From: Didymella arachidicola
Lineage: Eukaryota > Ascomycota > Dothideomycetes > Pleosporales > Didymellaceae
Direction of reading: 5' to 3'
Assembly: GCA_016630955.3 (NCBI GenBank)
Contig: CM049989.1
Coordinates: 1,178,001-1,242,000, forward strand
Length of the DNA: 64,000 nt
Below, one piece after another: positions 9,674 through 20,719 of the stretch. Both the position numbers and the translations under genes were made by a program. The notes beneath the pieces are model-generated. The model made no database searches, was not told the DNA's origin, and was given only the letters and a program-made list of their open reading frames with translations. Position 1 is the first letter of the stretch, and each line of letters starts with the position of its first letter.

Positions 9674-11507
9674 ACGTGAGCGGCAAGCGAAATGCGCAGG
9701 TAAGCGAAATGCGCACTTCTGCCAAGACCACACCTTCTTCCACCACTCCTCACAATGTCGCAACAATCTAATCTTGAATTACTTCCTCGTGAAGAAAGAA
9801 TAATCTTAGCTATTAAAGCAATGAAATCTAACACATCCTTAAGCCAGCGACGCGCTGCTGCTATCTACAACGTTCAAGAAAGCACTCTTCGTACGCGACG
9901 CGCTGGAAAGCCTTCACGACGCGATATCTCAGCCAACTCATCAAAGCTCTTAAGGCATGAAGAGGACATGATTGTGCAGTATATAAGGAAGCTTGATGCG
10001 CGAGGCTTTGCCCCTACGCTTAGCTACGTGCGAGAGATAGCCAACCAACTGCTAGCTGCTCGTGGTGCTAACCAGGTTGGAGAAAAATGGGCTAGGAACC
10101 TTATACGCCGGAAGCCTGAGATCAAGTCTCAAGTAACTCGACAGAGGGATCACCAGAGAGTCCTGTGCAGCAATCCGGCTGTTGTCAGCCCCTGGTTTGA
10201 CCTTGTACGCAACGTTAAAGCCAAGTATAGGATCCTAGACGAAGACACCTACAACTTTGACAAGACTGGCTTCTAGATAGGCGTTGGAGGGTCAGTCAAG
10301 GTAGTCACTGCCTCAGAGAGACGTTTGAAGCCAATTGGTATCCAGCCTAGTGACCGTGAGTGGATAACTCTGATCGCTTGCATCAACGCCATAGGGTAGT
10401 CTATCCCACCCTTCTTCATCCTCAAAGCAAAGCACCACAACAAGGCCTAGTATCACAACAACCCACCAGATTAGAGGATTGGCGTCAGCAAGAACGGCTA
10501 GACCACTAACGAGCTTGGTCTTGCCTGGCTAAAGCACTTTATCCAGCATACAGAGGCTCGTACAGTAGGCAGTCACCGGCTGCTCATTATTAACGGCCAT
10601 AAGAGCCACAAGTCGCTTGAGTTCCAAAACCTCTGTAAGGAAAGCAAGATTATTGCTCTCTGTATGCCTCCACACGCCTCCCATATCCTGCAGCCGCTTA
10701 ACGTTAGGTGTTTTGCCCCCCTAAAGCAGGCGTACAAGAAGGAAATCAGGGGCTTAGCAGACAGCCACATCAACTATGTTGATAAAAAAGCCTTTCTAGC
10801 AACGTTTCTAGAGGTGTACGACAGGGCCATCTCAAAGAGCAATATCTTGTCTAGTTTCAGAGCAACTAGCTTGGTTCCACTTAACCCAGAAGTGGTGCTA
10901 TCAAAGCTTGAAGTCAAGCCTCGTACACCAACTCCACCAGCACCAGGGCCTACTGCCTGGCAACCAAAAACACCAAGCAACGCTATAGAGATAGACAGCC
11001 AAACGACGCTGATCATCAAGAGGATAAGGGACCATAAGAGTTCCTCACCTGATTCTATCATTGAGATGATTCTGCAGGTCAAAAAGGGGTCAACTTTGAA
11101 GGACCATTCACACACGTTACTTGAAGCTAGAGTAGCCAAGCTTGAAGCAGCCAACAACGCTGCTTCTAAGCGTAAGAAGCGTAAGAGAAAGCGGATCCAA
11201 GCAGGTGGGACTCTATCACAGGCTGAGGCAGAGGAAATAGTAAGGCAGAGAGACGCTGAGGCAGAGGCAGAGGCAGAGAGGATGCAGGCAGGTGGTAGCA
11301 GCAAGGGTATCCGCCACTGCAAGACGTGTGGCGAGGCAGGACACAATAAGCGCACGTGCAAGAAAGATGCAGCAGAAGTAGAGGATTAATTCTAGCTATT
11401 GTACGTCTTTATTGCTTCGTAGGGTGTTGAAATATTCAAGTACAAAGGTTAATTGGGTGTAGAAGTGCGCATTTCGCTTACCTGCGCATTTCGCTTGCCG
11501 CTCACGT
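9674..11507 (+). mobile_element. Pogo-like DNA transposon, copy 2, nested inside copy 3
   Basis: 1834-bp element with perfect 47-bp terminal inverted repeats (9674-9720 and 11461-11507) starting ACGTGAGCGG, flanked by TA at 9672-9673 and 11508-11509. Copy 3 sequence continues on either side, so copy 2 jumped into an existing copy 3. It is in the opposite orientation. Its termini share only the first four bases (ACGT) and, at the left, the inner TGCCAAGAC with the other two copies, so it is a sister family and not the same family. Confidence 0.92.
9755..11389 (+). pseudogene. Pogo-like transposase (copy 2), five stops and altered catalytic residues
   Basis: 545-codon frame from ATG 9755 with the same domain order as copy 1 and a C-terminal knuckle (CKTCGEAGHNKRTC) after a Lys/Arg-rich tract. 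Five in-frame TAG codons start at 10274, 10397, 10448, 10472 and 10499. The last four stand exactly where copy 1 or copy 3 has Trp (GWAIPP, WYEEE, DWVIG, NGWTTN contexts). Two of the acidic residues expected in the DDE core read Asn (INGHKSH, LQPLNVR), each explained by one G-to-A change, and the first site reads FDKTGF instead of FDETGF. It could not encode an active enzyme. Confidence 0.9.
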
Positions 11508-11549
11508 TAGTACTAAATTAACTTGTACTATAATCTGTAGTACATGGAT

Positions 11550-13202
11550 TTACTCTGCAGTACCTTGCGCATTATTCTTGCACGTTCGTACATTGTGCCC
11601 TGCCTCGCCACACGTGCCGCAGCGTCTAAAAGACTGAGTGCCTGTTCCAACGCAAGCCTTCTTGCTTGCTCTCTTCCCATCAGCACGGGCGTTAAACTCC
11701 TTCAGAGTAGTTAAGCGCACTCCCTCGCTAACTGTAAGAATCCCCTCTCGCTGGATTCGCTTCTTCTTGTGTGATTTACGGCGCGTGGCGGCCTCATTAG
11801 CGGCTTGAAGCTCAGCGACCTGGTTGCGCACTAACGCCAGTGAATGCGCCATTATCTCCGCGCCTTTAGTGAGCTGATTGAGGGCACCAACCATTGATGT
11901 CGGCGAGCTATCGCCATGTCTCTGGATCCGCTCTCGAATCAGCTTCGATTGCGACCCGAATTCTAGGGTGTTGCTTGGGGTTTGAGAGTGCCACGTACTC
12001 TCGTCTACAGTAGGTAGTGGTGGAGTACACAGGCGCACTTCAAGCTTCGATATTACAGCCTCTGGGTTAAAGGGAACCAAGCCAGCGCCTCTAAAACCTC
12101 CCTAGATATTGCTTTCTGTAATTGACGCGTCAAAAGCCGCTTTGAAGCACGGTAAGAACTCAAGTTTTGAGATGTGAGTGATCTTGTTGAGCATTAGCAG
12201 CTCAGCTTGGCGACCATAGGCCTTCTTCAGAGGGGCAAAACAACCCACGTCAAGGGGCTGCAAGAGGTGCGACGAGTGCGGGGGCATACACAAAGTGATA
12301 ATCTTGTGTTCCTCGCAGTATTGATGGAAATTGACTGAGTTGTGACTCTTATGGCCGTCCAGAATAAGCAGCCGATGGCTGCCAACAGTGCGCTCCTTTG
12401 TGTGCTCGTTAAAGTGCTTCAGCCACTTCAAACCAAGCTTATTGTTTGTCCAGCCATTCTTGGAAACGGTGATAACCCAGTTGTTAGGGATAATTGGCTC
12501 CTTGTACTAGGCAGAGAGGTGGTGCTTGCCTTAGAAGATGATGAAGGGTGGGATAGCCCACCCCATCGCATTGATACCTTTAATGATACTAGTCCACTCT
12601 CGGTTGCCCTGTTGTATTGTCTTTGGTTGTCCACGACGCTCAGAGCCTGTGACAACAGCTCCTGTTGATATAACGCCCATTATGAAGCCAGACTTGTCAA
12701 AGTTGTAGGTGTCTTTATCCAGGATACTATACTTGGCTTTGGTATTGGCTACAAGGTCGAACCAGCCCTGGATCACCTCAGGGTCCTCGCAGAGGGCTCT
12801 CTTGTAGTCATACTTTCGATTGAACTTAACTGTGAGCTCAGGGCGACGCTTAACGAACGTGCCAGCCCAGTTCTTGCCAACATGTGGCTGGTTGCGCTCC
12901 GCAAGTAGAGAGTTGGCTATATCCTCCACATCAGTAAGCCGGGGCGGGTATCCTCGGTCGTCTAGCTTGAGTATATGCTGAACAATCACTACCTCTTCAG
13001 TGCTTGTCAGCTTCATTGAGTTGACCTTGCAATCGCGTCGAGAAAGCGTTCCGGCGCGTCGTCGTCTTAATGTCCTTTCTGACACCCTGTAGATTGCTGC
13101 AGCGCGCGGCAGAGAGAGATTCGCGTCTCTTTTAAGAGCTTGGATAGCAAGCTGTATATTAGCTTCTTTTGAGACGTTTTGAGCTGTCTTGCGTTGAGCC
13201 AT
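11550..13202 (-). pseudogene. Pogo-like transposase (copy 3), broken by three stops
   Basis: 551-codon frame from ATG 13202. The first 223 codons are intact: HTH region, CENP-B-type domain, and the start of the DDE core with FDKSGF. Stops follow at 12533..12531 (TAA), 12509..12507 (TAG, a Trp site in copy 1) and 12101..12099 (TAG, where copy 1 has Gln). The other core sites LDGHKSH and LQPLDVGCF are preserved. The C-terminus has a basic tract and a CX2CX4HX4C knuckle (CGTCGEAGHNVRTC). It is the least damaged copy by stop count. Confidence 0.9.
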
Positions 13203-13284
13203 TGCGAGTGGTGTAAAGTCTGGTATGGTCTTGGCAAAATCCGGTCACTCGCTCGGGCCGGCCACTCGCCCGTGAGGTACGTTA

Positions 13285-14140
13285 AGAGTTTTTGCGGCTT
13301 TTCATAATGTATTATGTCAGGCACCTCACACGCACAGCACGCACAGACCCTTTCTTGCTGATTGGCCGAGATGTAGTCTATTCTTCTCTGTGCGGAGTTT
13401 TCATCACCGTGTTATCAGATGGTAGGAGATGGCTTGTCTGCTAGATCGGGGCATCACCAACATCTACAAACAAGCAATCGCCTCAGTGATGCCCTTGGCT
13501 AACATGCCAGTCTAACACTAATTAGCTCACTAAAGGTCTCCAGCTCACGTTCATCGTGTTGCTGCGCGACGCTGCCTTGACCCTCAAGCCCCACATGCTT
13601 GTCTTGGACTCCGAGCCACCACATTGAACTTGCCTGTATAGACAATATCACCTAGACCTGTGGAAGGCTGTGTTCCAGCGTTGCCCTGAAGGAGTTTTGT
13701 TGGTACGCTCGCTTCTGTCGATGAGGAAGGATACTGCGAGGTGCGTTGGCGTTGTCGAGATTGCTGTGAGCAATGGCCTATTCGGGAAAATGGCTTCGCG
13801 AGCCGCTTGTTCGAAAGCAAGCAATGCGACTGAAGTGGCATCGATAGCTTATACTTGTTAGTACAGGGGATAGTATGATGTAGTCTTGCATTTGCTAGTA
13901 GACTGGGTCAGCCCAGTTGCGTAAGTATGCGTCAATGTATCAATGAGATTTACACTTTCTGGGTATTGCTATAGTGGTGATTATCAATGACCCAGTCAGT
14001 CATTCTGACCTGACTTCCTCCTCATTCTCCTCGAATACAGTACTCACACATTTAACAAAGCTATACAACGTACAACAAAGAAAGCTAACAAACATGACTA
14101 AGCCTCCGACAATTAAGGCACTTATTAACCCGAGTCCAGC
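13285..14140. other. Intergenic region between the transposon block and the VTC4 gene
   Basis: Roughly 850 bp with no supported gene. It includes the 3' flank of the VTC4 gene; the small open frames around 13584-13861 read as random translation. Confidence 0.5.
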
Positions 14141-16676
14141 CTAAGCACCGAGCTTGCCCTTTAAATCTCCTTTCAGTCCACCATCATACCCACCCTTGCC
14201 CAACCTAAACCCAAAGCTGATGGCAACCGCTGCAAGCAAACCCAAGCAAAGTAGCGTAGGACCCCATTTATCGTGATATACGACCGCTCTGCGTTCCCTA
14301 ATCTTCCTGACTCTCCAGAGATAGAGACCAGCAGAGTACAGCAGAGCAATACATGCGATGATTGTGAACGCCCAGGCAGCCGCGAATGCAAGGCCGTCAC
14401 CGAAGTTGAGCAGGGTAGCAGCGATGGAGCCAATAAGGATGCTGAACTCGAGCCAGGAGAGGAAGGTACGCTCGGTCGCAAGTTGCACCTTGGGCTCCAC
14501 ACGGACGGGGACATGGATTCGCTTGCCCTTGGGGGCCTTGAAGCGCTTGACTTCGCCTTGCTGTTTCCATGTGGGTACTCCGAGTTGGAAACCGCCTTCG
14601 CCGACTTCAGTGGGTTTGGGGTGGAAGAGAAGCACCACGCCGTTAATGATGCCGTTGCCGACGGTCGTGGCTGTGTGCTCTACCCACTTTCGTGCGTAGT
14701 GCAAACCGCCTACACGCTTTGCCTCTTCAAGGTTGTCATCCTCTTCGTCGCTATCAGAGTCGTAGATGGGGTAGTCGTTGTCTGCACTGCGCTGTGCGGC
14801 GACGCGCTCTTCGATATCAAGGGCATTGGGATCGTCGCCGTTAGTCAGGGTACCATATTCTCGAGTACGGGCGATCTCGTTCTGCTCCATCACGTCGCGC
14901 GCTTCGCGCAATCTCCTAAGCTGATCATCGTCTTGACTGCCGTTAGCAGAAGGAAGGCCCATGACGGCATCGTCGTCGTCACTATCATCGTCAAGCGTAT
15001 TGCTAGTACTGATGTCGTTGCTGGCGCCAGGTCGCTCGATACCAAACTTGTGGGTGACAGGTTTGCGGATATCGACGGCCATCTGTGGGTACCAGTAGGG
15101 CAGCAGGTTGATCCTTGATGGGTTCAAGGTAGCAGTTCCGTGAATGTACTTTGAGAACTTAGGCACAGCTTCGACCAGATGCGACGAAGTCAGATCGCGA
15201 ATCCATTGCGGCGCCTCGGCACCAGCTGCTGTCTGCAGCTTTACTTCCAGAACAGCGTAGGGGAACAGCTCCTTGTCCTCATTAGGCAGCTGCTTGAAAG
15301 GCCAGTCTACACCAATGTCTGTGCGGCGCCAGTTGTCACCAGCACGCTTCTTGCCGTCCAGGTTGTCTTCGCGGGTCATGGTGAGCTCCGTGTCGAGTGA
15401 GATACGGACTCGCGCATCACCGGGGAGCTGGAAGGCGGTGCGGTGGTAGAAGGAACGAGTGACGGGAACGAGACTGCGGTCAATGACACGGTATTGAATC
15501 TCACGAGCGAGCTGCTCGTCAGACGCAATGTCCTTCTCGGACCTCTTCTGCTCTCTGCGCTCCTTTTCGAAGATCTTCTCGGGCAGCAGCTTGCCCTTCA
15601 GATAGTCGTTGACGTTTTTCTCCTTGAGCTTAAAACGCGCCTTGACTGACTCTTCACCAGTCCAGTCTTCACGGTGTGTCTTGCGCTCGACGAAGATGGT
15701 GTCGCTATTCATGCCGCCATACCATCGCAGTCGAATAGCTTCTGCGCCCTCGGTCTTCTTCAGACGTCCTTCGTACAGCTCCCATGTGTCGGTGTTGTCA
15801 AAGTAGATGGACGTGATGGAGGCATCTTCCTCGTTGAATTCCTTGTTAGGGTTGAAGACCAGCACGGGCAGGTGCTTGAGGATGATGAGCTTCAGCTCGA
15901 CGATGTTGTCAGGGTGGACCCAGTATTTCGTGGTTTGGCGGACGAAGTTCTGCTGCTTCCCACCTGCGGACGAGTCACCCTTGATGGGGTTGCCACGTGT
16001 GCGGACGATGTCATAAAGCTTCGAGAGCTTAACGATGTAGCTGTCGTAGTTGTCTTGGAAGAAGGGCTTGCGCTTGAGGCGGGCGGCGAAGACAGGCTTG
16101 AGTGCCCAGCGAGTGTTTTTCTGCGGCACGTCAGTACCATTTGATGTTTATACCGCGCGAGAACATACGTCATGCTTCTTGATGATCTTCTGGAAGCCTG
16201 TGTAGTTCAGTTGAGTGAACTTGGCCAAATCATGAACATCTGCTATGATGTCGCTGAGGTCTTCTTCCAGCAGCTCGAAGTCCTCCTCGAATGGGTCGCC
16301 ATCCTGGTTCGCTTGCTGAGACCGTAGGTGCTCCTGGGATTTGGTGACTGCGGTGCTGACCTCCTTCTCCGACGCTGCTATGCGGCGGATGATTTCTTCG
16401 CTCTTGACGCGCACGAAGCTGTAGACCTTGTCAAGCTCCTTCTCGAGCTGCTCGACGAAGCTCTGCTCGGACTTCTCGTCCCAGGTGTGGTGCACGCGCA
16501 GAGCTGTCTTGAGCTCCTCGTAGTCGATGTAGTAGAAGAGCCAGTCCTTGTTCAGCGATTGCTTCAGCTGCTGGCCGAACCTACGGGGAAGGTGCGTTAG
16601 TACCCGCTGCTCCCCAATTACGTGCACGGCGACCGGAGGATGACCGCGGTGGGTGCCGGGGACAGACGAACCTCAT
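14141..16676 (-). CDS. vtc4: Vacuolar transporter chaperone 4 (polyphosphate polymerase)
   Basis: Three exons: 16676..16672 (only ATGAG), 16580..16169 and 16120..14141; introns of 91 nt (with GGTACTAAC) and 48 nt; 798 residues. The tiny first exon restores MRFGQQLKQSL, the standard SPX start. Domains: SPX (residues 1-140, ending GFQKIIKKHDK, the inositol-pyrophosphate-sensing end), VTC polymerase tunnel domain (about 185-500, with IYFDNTD, EGRLKKTEGAEAIRLRWY and FVERKTHREDW, the Arg/Lys-rich surface that handles ATP and phosphate chains), an acidic linker, then a DUF202-type C-terminus with three membrane helices. Vtc4 is the catalytic subunit of the VTC complex, making polyphosphate from ATP and passing it into the vacuole. 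The intact basic catalytic motifs favour Vtc4 over the non-catalytic Vtc2/3. Confidence 0.93.
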
Positions 16677-19240
16677 GACAGGCGATGGATGTGCGAAGAG
16701 TCCGCTCGACGTACTTCAGACGGTGCTGGTGGACAGGACAAGAATGTGATACAATGTCCAAGACTGCGGAATGCCCAGCGAAAGAAAGACAAGCTCCGTC
16801 CAGGAAGCTCCCCGCAGCTGTAGCGCGGAAACGTGCCCTGGTGGTGGAGCGGTCGCGAGCGATCAAGCTTGATGCCAGTCAGCCAGTGCCTAGCAACAGC
16901 CAATCGAATCGCCCACGTGCCACTCCTGGATGTCAACAACTCCGCAACTCGATGGGTCGCGATGGGCACGTTAACTGGAAAGAACGAGGTGAATGAAGAC
17001 TCTGCGACTGCTAATCCTCTTACGTGCAATTGCTGCGGCGAAGGATGAGGCTCATGCCAAGGCTGCATGTGAGCTGCTGGCATTGGCGAATCGGAGATTG
17101 GTGACGTGCATTCTGGCAATCTGCAAGCCGGGTGGCTGGGCAACAGCCGCAACACAAAGTACCACTCTGACCACATCTCGGTCGTAATTACATGTCGGCA
17201 GTGTCACGCGAGGATAAAGTCACGGGCTCATCGAGGCCTCTCAGCCCCTTCAGTACGCATATAAAAAAAACCGCGCACCATTCGGGGCGGCTCATACCAC
17301 ATCAGCGCTGCTGCTGCTGCTGCTGCTGCACAATCTCGCACACCTGTACTACCGGTTAGAAACTCGGCACTGATGAACGAAAGAGGCTGTGAGCCTAAAT
17401 TAGAGAATAAGAGATGGACATAGGGGACGAAAGTCAGGACTGTTGCGCGGACGAGCACCTGCAAGATCGAGAGAGACAAGATGACGGTACCCTCATTCGA
17501 GCTGCTTATGGTGTACGCGAAGTTACTGGCTGGTGCTGAACGTCGCTGTATCTGCATCGCCTCATAATGCTGAGATTCTAGAGACATGACATGCTGTAGT
17601 TTGCATGCCGAGTTAACCCACACGAAGCATTAGCTGTTGAACGGTGCCAGCGGGCTTCATGGATCTTGTACTACCATCCGTGTGGTGGGATAAGTCGGGA
17701 TACTCACAAGCCAATGTTCGACGAGATACGCATCATGGACAGACCGAGGAAAGAGACGATTCGAATACATGGATGCGAGCACGGCAGATCGATACAACAA
17801 AGATCCCACCAAGGCGGTTTCGTACGTCGGGTGTCTCTTGACCCATTGACCAAAGCTGAGCCAGCCGTGTCCGCATTGATCTGCAGGCTATCCTCAGTTA
17901 TACCTGGCACCAGATGAACATCGGTTCTCCGATGATGTTCGACAGGATTTCGGATCATGTTCACAACCACTTGGTTGCCGCGATCAAGCCGGCGACTGGT
18001 TCGATGTGGGAATGGTGCTGTAGTGAGTTACAGCGTTGGCAAACGATGGTCAAGTCAAACTCTATCTCTACTACTGGGACACCAGCATGCAGCTGATTTG
18101 AAAAATTGGACCCTCACGGACTCTGACGCATCGAAAGTTTTCGACTTTACTGTCATCATGACTGGCCGGGGCCGATCGGCAGAGCACTCCGTCACCTATG
18201 ACTTCTGACAAAGCACTGTCCATCAGCAACCAGCAACCTCCGAGACATTTTACCGCAAGACTAACTAAGCACAAACTCCCGTTTCCCTACTATTCCTGCG
18301 TCAAGCCCGACTGCGCACAGATGTCGGCGTGAGTGCCTGGGTGACTAGCGGCCGCGACTCTGGGTCGTGGATGTACAACGCTAACCGCACAATGTGGAAA
18401 CGGTAAGATCACAGTCATCGTTTACACTAACAGCAGTGAATCTGACGTTGATGGGGAAAACCCTGCCCAGATCTCCCGGAGGTGTTCGATATGCCGAGGC
18501 CAATCCTTCACGACCGGCACTGATTTTCATATTCTCGGTCACTAATGCTTCCCAGCACTGTAATTGTATAATATTATGGCGCACCATAAAGATGGCTTTC
18601 ACCAAAAATCCTACGATTCAGCAGTCCTGCATTCGAAGTCTGGACCGACTGCTTGCTTGCTTGCTTGACTTGCGGCTTTCATAACATCTATCTCGCAGCC
18701 TGACAAGAGTACGCTCGCATGTCCAGCTGTCAACATTGCCATCGTACATGAATTTTGGTCAAGCTTTGTTCACCAAGTACGTTAGGTTGACCTTGTCTAA
18801 ATTAGGTTCATGGTCGGGTTAAGCCACGCGATGTCAACAGCCTTACAGCCGTTACAGAGCCGCAAGCCAATCGCTGCCTGATATCCCGGTGCTAGAACAG
18901 GTACCAGATTCGATAGCTTCGACTGTGGTCCTCCCGCGACCGAGCTTGTCGAAATCCTGATTACGGGATGTTATCGTACTTCCTGCTTTGGCCAGCCTGG
19001 ATCACCATCAGCTACACTTGCCAAAATCTGTCAGATCAGCACCCAGAAGGGTTGGTTAGTTCGCAAGGATGTTCGTCCAAACTGGATTGTCAAGCGCATC
19101 AAGTCGTCTCTGCGGCTGATGGTGTCCTAATTCGCATCTACGGGCGCACATAAACATCGGTCTCTGCCCTTTTCCATAGTCTATCATCCCGAACAGCGTC
19201 ACCACCAAATAAGCCTATACTCGCTTTTCAATTGATCAAT
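16677..19240. other. Long intergenic region upstream of VTC4 and the GH5 gene
   Basis: About 2.5 kb lying between two divergent genes, so it holds both promoters. Apart from a CTG microsatellite and a short GCTT repeat (near 18650-18668) I see nothing I can name; open frames here are short and without domains. Confidence 0.5.
17306..17330. repeat. CTG/CAG microsatellite
   Basis: About seven to eight perfect CTG units. It lies in non-coding sequence as far as I can tell; a minus-strand frame across it would encode poly-Ala but has no other protein-like features. Confidence 0.85.
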
Positions 19241-20599
19241 ATAAAGGTCTCTGCCACTCTTAGTGCTGCGCTTTTGGCTGGCGGTGTCGTTGCTGCACCC
19301 ACTCCGGGACTCATCAGCAGCATCCTTGGGCTTCTCACCAACGACCTCAGCCAGCTTCTAAGCTCTCTTGGTATCAAGGTTCGCACTGACGGTACCAACA
19401 ACGGTGCCATTCTGAACTACCACAGCCAGTGCCCCTTCACCATCAACCCTGTCGCCAACAAAAACAATCACAACAAGCACGACCTCTCCTTCCCCAAGCC
19501 TTCTGGCTTTGTCGACTGGAAGTCATTCAAGGCCGACGGTGCCAACCTCAGCGGATGGCTGGAGAAGTAGCAGACTCACGATCCCATCTGGTGGTCTGAG
19601 GTCGGTGGGGATGGCGCTCCTGACGAGTGGACTCTGTGCCAGCAGCTGGGCAGCAAGTGCGGCCCTACTCTTGAGGCTCGCTACACCTCCTTCTTGAACA
19701 CCACCACGATCGACCAGATGGCTGCTGTCGGTGTCGACACCCTTCGCATTCCTACTACCTATGCTGCCTGGGTCAAGGTGCCCGGCTCGGCTCGCTATTC
19801 TGGCAACCAGCAGAAGTACCTGAAGACTATCTCCGACCACGCGGTCAACAAGTACGGCATGCCCATCATCATTGGTCTGCACTCGCTGCCTGGCGGTGTC
19901 AACAACCTCGACATCGGTGAGGCCCTGATGCACGACGCCTGGTTATATAACGCTACGAACCTCGATTACTCCTACCAGGCTATCGACGCTATCCTCAGCT
20001 TCATCAAGGCCTCCGGTCACAAGTCATCGTACACCATTGCACCCATCAACGAAGCCTCTGACGACCTGGCCGGCTTCGGCACGCCCGCCGGTCTGTCCGT
20101 CAACGCCACAAACTGGATCAACACATACCACGACGGCATGCTGAAGAAGATTGCAAAGGTCGACAAGCGCATCCCCATGATGATCCAGGACTGCTTCCAG
20201 GGCGCGTCGTACTGGGCGCCATTCTACGACAGCTCTGCCAACATTGTTTTCGACTCCCACGTGTACTACTTTGCTGTTGCCGGCGCGTACAGCCAGTACA
20301 TCAACCCTGCTGTGTGCGGGCAGGCCAGCTACCTGGCCGAGGAGACTAAGTTCTCAGTATTTGTGGGCGAGTGGAGTCTTCAAACTATGTACAACAATAC
20401 CTTCGCAAGCCGCAAGGCTCTGTTTGATACTCAGCGCTACGCGTGGAACAAGTATATTTCGGGCGGTACTTTCTGGACTGCTGTTTCCTACTCTACTGCC
20501 AAGGTTGATGGCGAGGGCACCCAGCGCGAGTACTGGTCGTACATCGATCTCATCAACCAGGGCGTTATCACTCTGGCTACCAACGCCTCGTACTTCTAA
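19241..20599 (+). pseudogene. GH5 exo-beta-1,3-glucanase, start codon lost and in-frame stop
   Basis: One continuous 453-codon frame. The translation starts like a secretion signal (KVSATLSAALLAGGVVAAP) but the codon where Met is expected is ATA (19241-19243). No in-frame ATG lies between it and an upstream in-frame TAA at 19151. Then GWLEK is followed by TAG (19568-19570), and the frame goes on with THDPIWW and the rest of a fungal GH5 glucan 1,3-beta-glucosidase. Catalytic motifs are intact: PINEASDD (acid/base Glu) and VGEWSL (nucleophile Glu). An active enzyme would be secreted and would trim cell-wall or dietary beta-1,3-glucan. Two separate lesions in an otherwise clean gene suggest recent loss; an unseen upstream exon could rescue the start but not the stop. 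Confidence 0.85.
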
Positions 20600-20719
20600 T
20601 CGCTAAGGAGGCGGTGTGGATGGATGTGTGGTAGTTGCTGATTTGTACCTGTTTGCTTCTTTGTATATATTTGCTCATGAATTGACGTACATAATGTCTT
20701 GAATGAACGATGCGCTATT

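Larger units (their letters stand above)
9586..13282 (-). mobile_element. Pogo-like DNA transposon, copy 3 (host of the nested copy 2)
   Basis: Outer element with 55-bp terminal inverted repeats (9586-9640 and 13228-13282; one mismatch seen), starting ACGTACCTCACGGG and ending TTTTGCCAAGAC, with TA at 9584-9585 and 13283-13284. The span is 3697 bp because copy 2 plus one duplicated TA (1836 bp) sits inside near the left end; without it the element is about 1861 bp. Its transposase is on the minus strand at the right. The left end lies 48 bp upstream of the tRNA-Val gene. Confidence 0.92.

Noticed and set aside
7369..13282. Idea that the block is a larger defence island or Starship-type element
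   Set aside because: All sequence between the ends is accounted for by three simple pogo-like elements and one tRNA gene; no tyrosine recombinase or cargo genes are present.
14273..15118. 281-codon plus-strand open frame
   Set aside because: Antisense shadow of the VTC4 gene in GC-rich sequence; no domain.
17228..17623. 131-codon minus-strand frame with poly-Ala
   Set aside because: The Ala run comes from the CTG microsatellite and the rest has no protein-like features or splice context.
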